From assembly GCA_035578175.1 (NCBI GenBank), contig JAQMRL010000003.1, positions 92,916,469-92,980,468 on the forward strand: a stretch of 64,000 nucleotides of DNA, in the 5' to 3' direction. Under the pieces are notes generated by a model that was not told where the DNA came from, made no database searches, and worked only from the letters and a program-made list of their open reading frames with translations. A program made the translations under genes and the position numbers. The stretch is from Catonia carolina (lineage: Eukaryota > Arthropoda > Insecta > Hemiptera > Achilidae). This document shows positions 42,970 to 53,369 of this stretch, one piece after another; the first letter of the stretch is position 1, and each line of letters begins with the position of its first letter.

Positions 42970-45900
42970 TTGCCGTCTAATAATATGTAAAATAAGTAAT
43001 AAATCATCTCGACATTTTACGACGTTCCTGGAGCAAGTATTTCAATAGAATTTTTTCTAGTTAAAGTAAAATTCTGTATTTTTCTAATCATCATTAATTT
43101 TAGTTTGTTTGTGAATTCCCTTTGGAGTTCGATTATATTGTAGTGTTCTTCTCCAGGACATAATGTCCAATTATTATCCTACAAATTTTTTTCATCTCAT
43201 TTATTAGTTTTTAGTATTGTACAAAATTGTGGATAAAATAAGGAAAATAGAGAATAAAAACTTGTCTTTGGAGATTTAAAACAATTGTCTACTTTGATAG
43301 TAGGTAGGAAGGTACTATTCGTAGTATTGTTTCCCTTCTTACGTTTATCGGTTATAGCTACACAATGTTAATAAGTATCTCTTTAAAATTATTACTGCAG
43401 AAAAAGTGAACTAGCAGTCGTATCTTAAGAGCGGGAGGACGATAATGGTGTTTAAGGGAAGATGAAGAAGTCGTGGAGGAGTTTGAGGGTACCGTAGTAA
43501 AGATATAGTGTACAATGATCCCACTTTAGATCGTGATGGAGAACTAGGTTGTGGGTGGTGATGGGTGATACGGGTGGGATGAGGAAGAAGGCTGAAAGGA
43601 TAGTTGGTTGAAAGGATCAGCAATCGATCTGGTCATTGTTGGTGCAGCAGTAGTAGTGTTGGTTAGGACAAAAGAGTGAGATACCGTACCGGGTATGGCA
43701 AGGTTGGGTAGTGGGAGACATTATCGACACATAAATAAAGCAGTAACCGACCTACCAGTAAGTAATACGAGCAATAGGGGCTGCAGAACCGTGGAACAGC
43801 CTCTCAATTTCTCCACCCTTTCTTCTACCTCTTCTTCCTTCTCCTTCATCGCTACTCTCTACCGACCGACATCTCAATAATCGTATTGTCTAACGTTTTA
43901 TTGCTTTGTGGCAAAATAGCAACAGCAGCAACGAAGGGGCAGCCGCCACTAGCTAACAGAACACCGATCACCAAGTGATACCAACACACTACCCATGTTT
44001 TCTTTCCTACTCTTTTATTTATCTATAATAAAAATCAGATTTTAGATAATTTCTCTCTGTCGCAAAATAAATGAAAAAATATCAGACGGGAAAGATTTTA
44101 TTAAATTTACAACCACGTTTAAAAACTTGAAATTATTTACCAAAGAGTTAATAAATAGAATAAAAACGCTATTTGAAATGGCATGTTTATATAAAATCTT
44201 TGCCGTAGTTATCCTTGTATAATAAAAAATATATATTTATTCGTATAAATTTATGTAATAAATGTAATGGGCGTTATAACCAAAAACGTATGCCTAATGG
44301 TAAGGTTAATATGAAACTCAAGAATAAAAAAATTGAAGAAGTAGTGGTGAAATCAATTTTAAAGAGTTGCAAAACAGTAAAGAACGAATCGGTAGAAAAT
44401 AATCCAAATAGGTAAACAACCAGTAAAAACGGAAGTTTTGTAACTAATGACAACAGATGTAGTAATCAGATACTGAATCAGGTGAAACAGAACTATTTTT
44501 TAAATCCTTGACTGATAAATCAAGTACAGTTGACAACGGATCTCTAATAAACTATTACGTGCAGAAATAAGCACTACTTTTAATATAATTTGCAAGTTTG
44601 TGTTTATTAATTGTTTTTTCTGGTAATTAAATTAGTATGCAACAATCTTAAGTTTTGTTTAAAAACAAAAATAAATCAAAAGTTATTGTGTTCTAGTAAA
44701 TATTTAAATACATTTGATGGGAACCCCAGAAGATAGATTGACACGAAAATATAGATATAGAAAATATAATATAGAAAAAACACGAAAATATTGGATCTCA
44801 CACTAAAGGATTTAACAGAAAGAAATAGAGGAACTGAAAAATTTTTTAAATACGAATATAATATTTTAACGAACTTCTCGTACATGCAGTAAGAAAAACA
44901 AGATATTATACGAAGAAAAAGTACTAGGATCAAGAAAATCTAAAAATCCCAAATTGAAGAAACAAAGATCAAAAACCAGAATAAATTACTAAAGCGGTCC
45001 AGTAATCCCGTAAAGTGGAAAATATAAATAAATAATAAATTTATTAATTTTATAATGGAAGTTTCAGTTAATTACCTAGATACTGAAATGAAAAGCTTCT
45101 TTTAGTAACAAAACCATATTGTAATAACATCTGGGTGTACTACTTAATTCTGAAATACGCGTAGAGTACACACACGCCTGATTAGAAATTTTCATAGGCC
45201 TAGTAAGCAATAATACATTTTTAACAGAATAAATTGACCTAAAATATTTTTACATTATTTACCAATTTTACTATTTCAGTTTGAGCTGTTCCGTTAAAAA
45301 GTTTAAGTAGCCTATTCAACGGAAACCCTCAAGTTTCTTGGGATTCTACTCGGTCGTTCCACTTGACCCAGCAACAAAGGAAAGGGAGGAAAAGGACATC
45401 ATGTTGTTAAAAAGTTAAAATTTCAATCACCGAACTTGAAATTGAACTTACTTTCATCTTTCTTTCCTTTTATTAGATGTAGGAAGTTGCTCTGTTTTAT
45501 AATCAGAATTTTTGTCCTTGTTATTTCTAGGTACTTTACGTTTTAAAACTACCAATGGTTCGTTTGCTGTGCTCTGGAAAATTAACATCAGTAGCCTGCA
45601 TCAATACGAATTAAAGCATTTGGTTTTTCCATTCATTAGTTTTTTATCTAAAGTTACATTTAGAGAGAATAAATTAGGTACATGAGGATTATTTAAAAAA
45701 ATTTTTTTTGCCCATAACTTTAACTTTTAAAGAGCTCGATTTTCTGAATTTTCCTTCTTTAGCCCAACTTTCATAAGGATTATAAAAAGCCCTTTAGTAA
45801 AGAGTGTTAGCTAGATATAAGATAAAGAAAATATTGATACAAAATTTCAAATACCTGACTTCATTAACTAAAGAAATAAATATTCTGGATTTATCAGCTT

Positions 45901-46255
45901 ATTTCCATTTCTACGAATAACAAAACGATTGTTTTTTTTATTATCTACGTATAATGTTTATAAAAGTTTGTACTAAATTTGTCAATTACAGCTTATGCAA
46001 AATTTGTGTTATAGGTTATACAGTTCTTCTCTTTTTCCGCATTTTAGAATAATACCAAATATTTTACCTACGGTTGAATATGGTTGTATTAAAATTTTAA
46101 AATAATTCGGACATCTAAATTGTGCTAAAAGTAACACAACAAACTCATTGCTGAATAAAGTTTCAAAATTCTCTCACTATTATTCTATATGCATAAATGT
46201 GATATATTGAAATGTTTATAAATTCACATAGTTTGTATTATAAAGTGTAAGAGTA
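42970..46255. other. No gene seen
   Basis: AT-rich apart from 43420-43870, which is more balanced and contains purine-rich and pyrimidine-rich patches. The open frames there (43411-43623 minus, 43695-43880 plus) are unrecognised and low-complexity. The rest holds only lysine/isoleucine-rich short frames. No element ends were recognised in over 3 kb. Confidence 0.4.
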
Positions 46256-46261
46256 CAAAAT

Positions 46262-46488
46262 TTCTTCTTCTTCTTCTTCTTCTTCTTCTTATCGTTAGCT
46301 TTTGGCACAAACTGTAACGGCATCCAGATCCCCCGAGGTCAATGGTCCTTCCATCTTTTCCATGGCCTTCCCATGCTCCGTCTTTGCTGAGTCTGTACCC
46401 CTCGGTCACCTTGGAAATTCGGTCCGCACTCATGCTTCCAATGTGCACCAACCACTACCCTCTGTAGTTGTCTATTCTTTCCACTAGT
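46262..46488 (-). pseudogene. RTE LINE C-terminal fragment with (GAA)n tail
   Basis: The minus strand reads RQLQRVVVGAHWKHECGPNF, then GDRGVQ, then GRPWKRWKD (the RTE 'GRPxKRW' landmark) and ends in a (GAA)9-10 tail (TTC repeats from 46262). A stop follows KD. A parallel piece in the plus orientation is at 48825-49025. The two open frames reported across it in other phases are shadows. Confidence 0.72.
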
Positions 46489-46494
46489 AAAATA

Positions 46495-46910
46495 ATATGG
46501 TGTGAAACACTCACACAACTTCCTCTTGTAAATGTAAATAATTAATCTATAACCTATGTTTAATCATTAGTAAGCAATAAAAAATTAAAAACATGACTTA
46601 ATTTTAATCATGAGTGAATGATGCTAAATGGAAATCAACCTCTGTAAGATTTAAACGAACAAAAATCACCATAATGTTGAAATAAAACATCAAAGTGAAT
46701 TAAAACATCCCATTTCTTTACAGATTTTAATGAACAAAATACATCGGACGGATCGGACGAACCGTCTGTTAGTTATTGTTGCTAATATTTTAGTTATTAG
46801 TTGACAAAATAACACATTTCTAATATTACCCCGAATCTTTATAGGCTCTTTTTTAGGAACTTTCTCAAAACCACGAAAATAATAATAAAAAATCAGCCTG
46901 TAATAAAAAT
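46495..46910. other. AT-rich, no gene seen
   Basis: No gene or element recognised. Confidence 0.4.
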
Positions 46911-46914
46911 TTAG

Positions 46915-47315
46915 TACATAAAATTGTACATACCTTTACTGCGAGGGCCAGTAGCTGGTTATATCTATGAGGATCTGTTAAAATAAGTCCTATCATTAAA
47001 ATGTTGGCGCCACATAAACTCCACCAAGCAAGAGTCCAGTAATTCCTGACTAGTCCCACACTACAATTTATTTCTTTGCTTGGCCAACCTCCACATGCTT
47101 TCAACAGATTGTGTGTGAGCTCCTGTCTGAGGGTTCACGAAATGCCACGCGTGATTAATGGTCTTGTGTATGTACTGTTTGGAAACTTTCGGATACAAGT
47201 AGACACCCTATTCATTAAAATCTATTCTGGACCCTGGTCTCACAGATCCTGGATACACGAACTCTTGTATCGGTTTCTTCAAGAAACCGATACTTGCATC
47301 CTTCAAAATTAAAGT
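46915..47315 (-). pseudogene. Merlin (ISXO2/IS1016-like) transposase remnant
   Basis: A single minus-strand frame with four stops reads KKPIQEFVYPGSV, then QYIHKTINHAWHFVNP, QTGAHTQSVESMWRLAKQR, a stop, then CGTSQELLDSCLVEFMWRQH. These are the landmarks of the DDE_Tnp_IS1595/Merlin transposase C-terminal half: '(I).PGS', 'T(V)NHS..FV.P.TGAHTQ.IES.W' and '...LDSYL.EFMWR'. Merlin transposases catalyse cut-and-paste transposition; this copy lacks the N-terminal half and is dead. A different frame across the same DNA (46865-47104) is open and ends at a splice-donor-like GTATGT, but it has no family match and is a shadow. Confidence 0.85.
47267..47293. repeat. Perfect 27-bp palindrome (13-bp stems, 1-nt centre)
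   Basis: GTATCGGTTTCTT, C, AAGAAACCGATAC. It lies in the upstream part of the Merlin remnant. Confidence 0.95.
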
Positions 47316-47361
47316 CTCGGTCAACTGGAAATCTCAATAAAAAAATAAGTACAAAAGTAAC

Positions 47362-47705
47362 GTTGTTATTTAGGTCAACAGCCTAAAGGCTGGTTTTAAC
47401 CTCTAGAGGTTTTACTAAGTAAATACGGGATTAAGGTGGTTCCGAAAAGCACCCATTTTCCACCCTGCAAACGACACCTTCACTTCATTCACCACCCGGT
47501 CTGGATGTATTGTTCATTACTCTCAGAGGAGATAACTCTGACTAGTGCATTTTTCACCTCTACCTTTTCTGTTCTTAAATAGTTCAGTCATATAATTGGT
47601 TGACTATGTGATAAGAAACAGAACTATTTTGTGTAGCTCTGGAACCAACAGATCGAGTGCAATTAATTTAACACTCCACCTGCCCGTTATGGACAGGCAA
47701 ACGTA
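47362..47705 (-). mobile_element. SINE-like repeat family S3, minus copy
   Basis: Reverse complement matches 31274-31663 over nearly the full length, from 'tgtccataacgggcaggtggagtgttaaatt' (5' end near 47700) to the 3' domain with 'ctagaggttaaaaccagccttta' near 47370. Internal deletions include the 'gcatgctgataagc' block. No exact target duplication was found. Confidence 0.75.
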
Positions 47706-47709
47706 ATAC

Positions 47710-48570
47710 AAACATTTTAAGGACTAATTTTTCATTAAATGTTGCATATAGATCGGTGAAAAAATTATTATAAATAAATTCTGTTGAAGATTTAAGGGAA
47801 GGTTAGCACAATTTACTGGTAAATTTATTTAACAATAAAATAACTTCAACACGGAAGATAATTTTATAATACTAATAATATATACACCCTACTGGTTAGA
47901 AATTAATGTCAGTTTTAGTTATCAAAATACTAATTACCCTCACAGCACTCACTAGATGTACCCTCTTGTCGTATTATCATTTTATTTCTCTCCCATTTCA
48001 TTCTAACTCCCCTATCACTGCTATATTCCATGTCCTTTATGCTTTAGTTTTATTTTTCCATATTTATCGGTCTCTTAGGTCCCATTATCCTATGAATAAT
48101 GTTTACCTTTTTTTGTTTTACTTAGAAATGGGCTAATTAAGGTCAAAGAAAGTAAGTCATTTATCTCCCGTTTTATTTCTGTCGCTTCATTTAAGCAATA
48201 TTGTCACACTTCTGAAATTTTAAAAAAACGAGAAAAACGAAGGTTAGTTTTGGTTTTTGTTTTCGTTATTGTTAAGAAATTATAATTTACGTATCTTTTT
48301 AAGTTTATTAATAAAAAAAATTAAAGTGCTAATACTTTCGACAAAATTAGGCCAACTCAATTTCAGTACTATAATTATTTTTACTTACTTTATTTAATTT
48401 TGCCACTACGCGAGACAACTAGAAAAAGTTATTGGAAAATTTAATTAAATTTTTAACAAATTGCGTTAATGGCTTAGAGGAGAGCACAAACCAGTGACAG
48501 AGTGCCAGTAGATTACAATTTTCTTTAATTTAAAATTTTAATTACATCTTTCCTACTAGTGTTGCGTTAA
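47710..48570. other. AT-rich, no gene seen
   Basis: No gene or element recognised; the hydrophobic open frame at 47906-48136 is of simple composition. Confidence 0.4.
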
Positions 48571-48575
48571 TGTAT

Positions 48576-48778
48576 TGTCGCCGACGACACGTGGCGAATC
48601 CTTGCTTGCGAAATTGGTGGCTCTGAGAAGGACTGTTTAATTGGTTGCGGGTCTTGAGAAGGACCTTTTGGGTTTTTGTGGTGGCTCTGAAAAGGGCCGT
48701 TGTTGATGGGGCGTTGAACCGGCGTGTAGAGAGCGGAGCCCGAAGAGTGACGGCTCGGCTAGCGGGTTTTAGAGACGG
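48576..48778 (-). mobile_element. GC-rich LTR-like repeat, copy C (3' part), histone-type stem-loops
   Basis: The minus strand matches the 3' third of 52755-53365, from 'gctagccgagccgtcactcttcgggctccgct' to the terminus ...ACGTGTCGTCGGCGACA (plus 48576). It carries three histone-type hairpins on the minus strand, at plus 48683-48698 (GGCCCTTTTCAGAGCC), 48650-48665 (GGTCCTTCTCAAGACC) and 48619-48634 (AGTCCTTCTCAGAGCC). Flanks are CAAC or CCAAAA upstream and ACCA downstream of two of them, as in histone genes. The 5' two thirds are missing. Confidence 0.65.
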
Positions 48779-48824
48779 TACCTTCTGTAATTTAGTGTAA
48801 TTGAAGGTATTTTGAAATTGAAGG

Positions 48825-49025
48825 TAGTGACCTTCTGTAATTGACTGCTTTTTTCAGTGTTAGCCCACATTGAAAAGATGAGTACGGACCGAATTTCGAA
48901 GGTGATTGAGGTATCGAATTTGAGGAGGAGGAGAAGTAAGGGAAGGAAAAAGAATAGAAGAAGATGAAGAAGAAGTAGGAGAAAAAGAAGAAGATCAAAA
49001 GAAGAAGGAGGAGGAGAAGATAAAG
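48825..49025 (+). pseudogene. RTE LINE 3' fragment and polypurine tail
   Basis: Plus-strand sequence 'cacattgaaaagatgagtacggaccgaatttcgaaggtgattgagg' parallels the minus-strand fragment at 46262-46488 ('cacattggaagcatgagtgcggaccgaatttccaaggtgaccgagg'), so it is the same RTE family. It is followed by roughly 110 bp of (GAA/GGA)-rich purines (48915-49025). The reading frames through the tract are artefacts. Confidence 0.6.
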
Positions 49026-49174
49026 ATATAGAATAGAAGATATGAGGTCATCACTAGGGTTATTAGAACAATTCTGGAAGAAATAGATTTTCATTGTCAA
49101 GTAGATTTATATACAATACTTTTATTACTTAAAAGTAATTAATTAAGTAATAAGGTAGAGTTATCATAAGCACA

Positions 49175-50258
49175 ACATGAACAATAAGTACAACATGAAA
49201 AAATGGTTGAAATAATGAGACAAACTGGTATTGATGAAAAGGACATGAGAATAATCACAAACTTGTACTGGGGCCAAACAGCAAAAATGAGGGTAGATGG
49301 CGAAACAACAGATGAGATAAGAATAAGAAGAGGAGTCCGACAGGGATGTGTCTTGTCGCCATTGCTGTTCAACTGCTATTCGGAACAGATCTTTAGAGAG
49401 GCATTGGATGGTGAAGAGGAGCATGGAATACCAATTCAAGGTGAGAGAATCAACAATATAAGGTATGCGGATGACACCATAGTACTTGCCGATAGTGAGG
49501 AAGGTCTACAGCATCTAGTGAGCAAAATAGCCACAGTAAGTTGCAAATATGGCCTTGATATCAACAGTAAGAAAACGAAGTTCATGTTGATCTCCAAGCA
49601 CAGAAACGACAATGCCAAAATTTTCGTCAATAACCAGCAATTAGAACGTGTGAAGCACACAATGTACCTGGGAACAATGATAAATGAAAATTGGGACATG
49701 GCACAGGAGATTAAATATCGCATAGCAAGGGCAACAGCTGCTTTCAATAAAATGAACAGAGTTTTCAGGAGCCATGATCTTACCATTGAGACGAAAATCA
49801 GACTTTTGAGGTGCTACATCTTCTCGATTTTGCTGTATGGAGCAGAGGCATGGACATTGAACAAGAGTATGATTAAACGTATAGAAGCCTTTGAATTGTG
49901 GTTGTACCGGAGAATGCTTAAAATATCATGGACAGAGCATGTAACAAATGAAGAAGCTCTGAGACGGATGAAGAAATCCAGAGAATTATTGAACACCATC
50001 AAGATCCGTAAACTTCAGTATTTGGGACACGTCATGCGGAATGAGTCCAGATACTCTTTGATACAGCTCGTTGTGCAAGGGAAAATAGATGGAAGGAGAG
50101 GACCAGAAAGAAGAAGAATATCCTGGCTACACAACCTCAGGGAATGGACCGGAAAGACATCTGCTGAACTTTTCCGTATTGCTGTCAGCAAAGTGAAAAT
50201 TGCCATGCTGGTCGCCAACATCCGAAACGGATAGCGCACTAAAAGAAGAAAGAAGAAG
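49175..50258 (+). mobile_element. RTE-type LINE, 5'-truncated, with 12-bp target duplication
   Basis: Flanked by ATCATAAGCACA at 49163-49174 and 50259-50270. The 5' truncation lies within reverse transcriptase motif A (VQHEKMVEI follows directly), and the 3' end is a short GAA-rich tail (50242-50258). The coding part has no stop, so the insertion is relatively young, though slightly older-looking than the one at 24.2 kb because the duplication is shorter. Confidence 0.9.
49203..50234 (+). CDS. RTE-type reverse transcriptase, C-terminal 343 residues
   Basis: Begins just after catalytic motif A, so the first catalytic Asp is absent. Visible: RGVRQGCVLSPLLFNCYSEQ (motif B), IRYADDTIVLADSEEGL (motif C, YADD near residue 89), DINSKKTKFMLIS (D), VKHTMYLGTMINENWD (E), then LLYGAEAWTLNK, LYRRMLKISWTEHVTNEE, QYLGHVMRNES, GRRGPERRRISWLHNLREW and TSAELFRIAVSK. 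The open frame is uninterrupted but cannot encode an active polymerase. It is the same subfamily as the decayed copy at 30240-30865. Confidence 0.9.
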   Translation: MVEIMRQTGIDEKDMRIITNLYWGQTAKMRVDGETTDEIRIRRGVRQGCVLSPLLFNCYSEQIFREALDGEEEHGIPIQGERINNIRYADDTIVLADSEEGLQHLVSKIATVSCKYGLDINSKKTKFMLISKHRNDNAKIFVNNQQLERVKHTMYLGTMINENWDMAQEIKYRIARATAAFNKMNRVFRSHDLTIETKIRLLRCYIFSILLYGAEAWTLNKSMIKRIEAFELWLYRRMLKISWTEHVTNEEALRRMKKSRELLNTIKIRKLQYLGHVMRNESRYSLIQLVVQGKIDGRRGPERRRISWLHNLREWTGKTSAELFRIAVSKVKIAMLVANIRNG

Positions 50259-50274
50259 ATCATAAGCACAGAAA

Positions 50275-51740
50275 ATAAAAGGAATGGTTCCAGTATGCAT
50301 CTGAAAAAAACCAAGGAAACCTAACTTACAGGTAGAGATTTTTGGTCATAAAGAAAAAATTAGCAAAACTTTTGTTTGTAGTAACAGAGTTCACTAAAAT
50401 CTATTTCTCACGTGTTGGCTTTATTGTTAAAAAGAAATCCTATTTTCAAAACAGCTTTGTTTGGCGAGTTTCAATACGTACAAAGGACAGTTAACACAAA
50501 TCGCTTCAATATTTTAGAAATTTAACCGATGTAAAATATTATGAAATAATATTAAATATGAATTCCTATCATGGATTTTAGTAAAAGGCTTATTAGTCTG
50601 AGTCACCAAAAAGTTCAAAATAATATCTTTTATATTACTAGGGGAATTGTGTACCTATTCTGTTTACTTTAAACGAAATATTACAAGAACCAATATCTGT
50701 AATTATTAAGAAGAAAATAGTTTAATGATTGATTCGAGTAAAGTTTCAATGCAACATTTCCTTTTATTTTATAAATATTTTCTTCAGTTTTTCCATCAAA
50801 TAGTTAACTATGATATTTTATAAGTGACACCGTTGAACAACTTTTATGCAAGTTTATATAAATTTATAGTTTTTGATTCTAAATTGGAAAAGTTTGAATT
50901 GAAAAAGTAAAAAAGGAACTGAACTCAGCTCTTTATTAAAGTACATAATGTGTTATAAATCGATATAAAACCACCCTTTAGTTTCAAAAGTCAACCCTTA
51001 TATTTCTATTATCTTTACTTAAAGGTGTAAAATGACAAGATTAAAACTATATTTTTATTTTTTAAATACCTTATCACAAAAGCATGGTTTTGGTAAATAT
51101 TGGTAAAAAGTTGGGTTTTCTGTCTAACAGTTTCTCAAAATTCGAGTAGGATAACAAAAAATTTAACTTCACGCTGAATTAACACCATTATTAAATTTTA
51201 ATGTAGAACATTTATTCCGGGTTCTCTCAGGATCTGGTAATTTCTAAATAACAATGCGTCTATTTAAACTTATAACAAACATTTACTTACAAATTAATAA
51301 TTAAATTAATAAATTAATAGGTAAGTAATTATAATAGGTAATTAATAATAATAAATTATTAAGTAAGTAATTACTTACCTGTTATAGTTTGTAAAAACTA
51401 GAAATTACACAAAACTACATAATGACGGACTAAATTAAACTCAACAAGTTATAAAACTTGACCAAGATTTTTTTTTAAATATTCAAGATAAATAAAGTAA
51501 ATAATAGAACACTCTACTCTGTAACATAAAACAAGTGAGAGTTTTAGAGTAGCGGCGACAGGATATTAATTAACTAATTAATTACCGTGTCAAAACGTGA
51601 AGATCATTCACACACAAACTCCGTATAGTCAAAACACAACTATCCAGGCGGCATATGTCACAATACAGTCTATAAACTGAATCACATGGCTTTCGATTAA
51701 AGTTATACTAATTGAAGAAATAATAAATCGTGAATTTATT
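50275..51740. other. AT-rich, no gene seen
   Basis: No gene recognised. A short inverted pair AGGTAAGTAATTA/TAATTACTTACCT lies near 51319-51380 in TAAT-rich sequence. Confidence 0.4.
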
Positions 51741-51744
51741 AGGA

Positions 51745-52090
51745 AAGGTGAAGGGCTGACTCCAGGGATACAAAAAATAGTTCTGTTTCTTACGTGGTCA
51801 GGCAATTGTATAACTGGAGCATTTAAGAACAAAAAACGTAGAGGGGTTAAAGACACAAGTCAGAGTTATCTCTTCTGAGAGTAATAAATTTCATTCCACA
51901 GCCAGTCCCTGTGGTAAATAAAGTGAAGGTGTCATTTGTAGGGTGGAAAGTAGAAGCTTTTCAGAGGGTCTGGCATGCTGATAAGCATACTTTTTTATTT
52001 AGTGAGGAAGGCAATTGAAACCAACTCACTTCTTGTTTTAGTTAGTAAAACATCTAGAGGTTCAAACCAGTTTTTTGGCTGATCATACAA
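51745..52090 (+). mobile_element. SINE-like repeat family S3, plus copy, 5'-truncated
   Basis: Matches 31274-31663 from 'cagggatacaaaaaatagttctgtttctta' to 'caaaccagttttttggctgat', with conserved 'tctggcatgctgataagcatac' and 'gtgaggaaggcaatt'. It lacks the first approximately 60 bp and the terminal AAC tail. A degraded minus-strand piece of the same family (about 52425-52645, ending 'gctggaaccaatagatcaagaacaatta') follows. Confidence 0.75.
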
Positions 52091-52754
52091 TAAAACTACA
52101 TAAAAAGAAGATATTTTGATGCCTTGATAAGAATAGATGGCCTATACCATGAAAAGAATAATAATAACTATAATAGTCTTAGTAGCTTATTAAGTAAAGT
52201 AAGATTTGATTGCTAGAAGTTTTCATTTCAATTCTTAGATACAATTTGGAAATGTTAGTATGCAATTTCATTCAGAATCATATTCATAATTTCTGTTAAA
52301 ATATATGCCCGGTCTTTGTCAATGTTTACGTCATCAGTTAGAGATTTAGGCTATACCCTTAAAAACGTTTCATTAGAAAAGTTAAAAAAAATCTGTCTTT
52401 TTATCTGTGCCTTTCTCACCAGGTTTAAGTACGCCAGATCTCCTTAAAATCATTTTATTTCCACCCGGCAATTGGAAACTTCGCTTCATTAACCACAGAA
52501 AATGAAGTTTTTAACTTTAAAGAGAGATAATCCAGATATTTTTAATAATTTATTTGATAATGTATAGAAGCAAAGTGGTAGTTAATTACGCTGGAACCAA
52601 TAGATCAAGAACAATTAATTAATTAATAATCCACTTCAGGAGATTCGTAAAAATGTTGAAGCAGATCAAACGAAGCAAGAAACGTTTTGTAAACCATTTT
52701 AGACCACGACAAACTCTTACATTCCGCCTACACTTCTGGGAGCTCATTATGCAA

Positions 52755-53365
52755 TGTCGCCGACTACCCTACCAACATTAGCGCCTGCAGACGGTCCCAG
52801 TACCTGCCGCGAGTAGCGCTACGGACGCGTAGAGCCTAAGCGCCTCCCCTTCACCTTGAAGTGGACTCGCCGGAGCGGGATTTAAGCGACAGCTCTGGGC
52901 CGCGAGAGTCGCTCTTCAACCAACTCTCAACATAAGAAGAACACCAGAAGAAGAGCTCCAGACCAAAGAAGAAGAGCCCAGCCGAGACCGGACGCACCAT
53001 CCCTGGTCTACGCTACCGGAGACGGACGCTACATTCCAACACCGGTCAGCCTTCGCCGACCCGGAGAGAACCGCCTCTGCCACGCTATCGGCAGACGACC
53101 AACGCCGACCCGACACTGGGGGGCTCTGGGGGCCACCACTGGCACGCTGCAGTGGAGACCTAACTGCCGCTGAGGGAAGGCTAAGCCTGAACCCGGTAGC
53201 CGAGCCGTCACTCTTCGGGCTCCGCTTCTACTACGCCGGCTCGCCGCTTCCGACCACCAACAACGGCCCTTTTCAGGGCCACTAACACAATAAAACGGCC
53301 CTTTTCAGGGCTACCAATTTTCCAAACAAGGTTTTGCCACGTGTCGCCGGCCCCGGTCGGCGACA
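52755..53365 (+). mobile_element. GC-rich LTR-like repeat, copy B, complete, histone-type stem-loops
   Basis: A 611-bp unit starting TGTCGCCGAC and ending GTCGGCGACA: a TG...CA element with a perfect 10-bp terminal inverted repeat, flanked by GCAA and GTAA (imperfect 4-bp duplication). TATA-like ATTTAAG (52880-52886) precedes an initiator-like TCTTCA about 30 bp downstream. AATAAA lies at 53289-53294, between the two histone-type hairpins GGCCCTTTTCAGGGCC (53265-53280) and GGCCCTTTTCAGGGCT (53297-53312). The structure is that of a solo LTR. No open frame shows a known domain. The combination of poly(A) signal and histone-type hairpins in one putative R region is unusual. Confidence 0.65.
53265..53312 (+). 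promoter_or_regulatory. Histone-type 3' stem-loop pair in copy B
   Basis: The first hairpin has a perfect 6-bp GC-rich stem with a TTTC loop; the second has a terminal G-T wobble. The 5' flanks are CAAC and AAAAC, the 3' flanks ACTAA and ACCA. In metazoan histone mRNAs this structure binds SLBP and directs U7 snRNP-dependent cleavage. Whether it works here is unknown; a purine-rich U7-pairing element is not convincing. Confidence 0.6.
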
Positions 53366-53369
53366 GTAA

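Noticed and set aside
46865..47104. Possible coding exon with a good splice donor on the minus strand
   Set aside because: The overlapping frame is an unmistakable Merlin transposase remnant; the exon-like frame matches nothing.
48792..49100. Leucine/phenylalanine-rich minus-strand open frame
   Set aside because: Reads through the complement of a GAA/GGA tract; not a gene.
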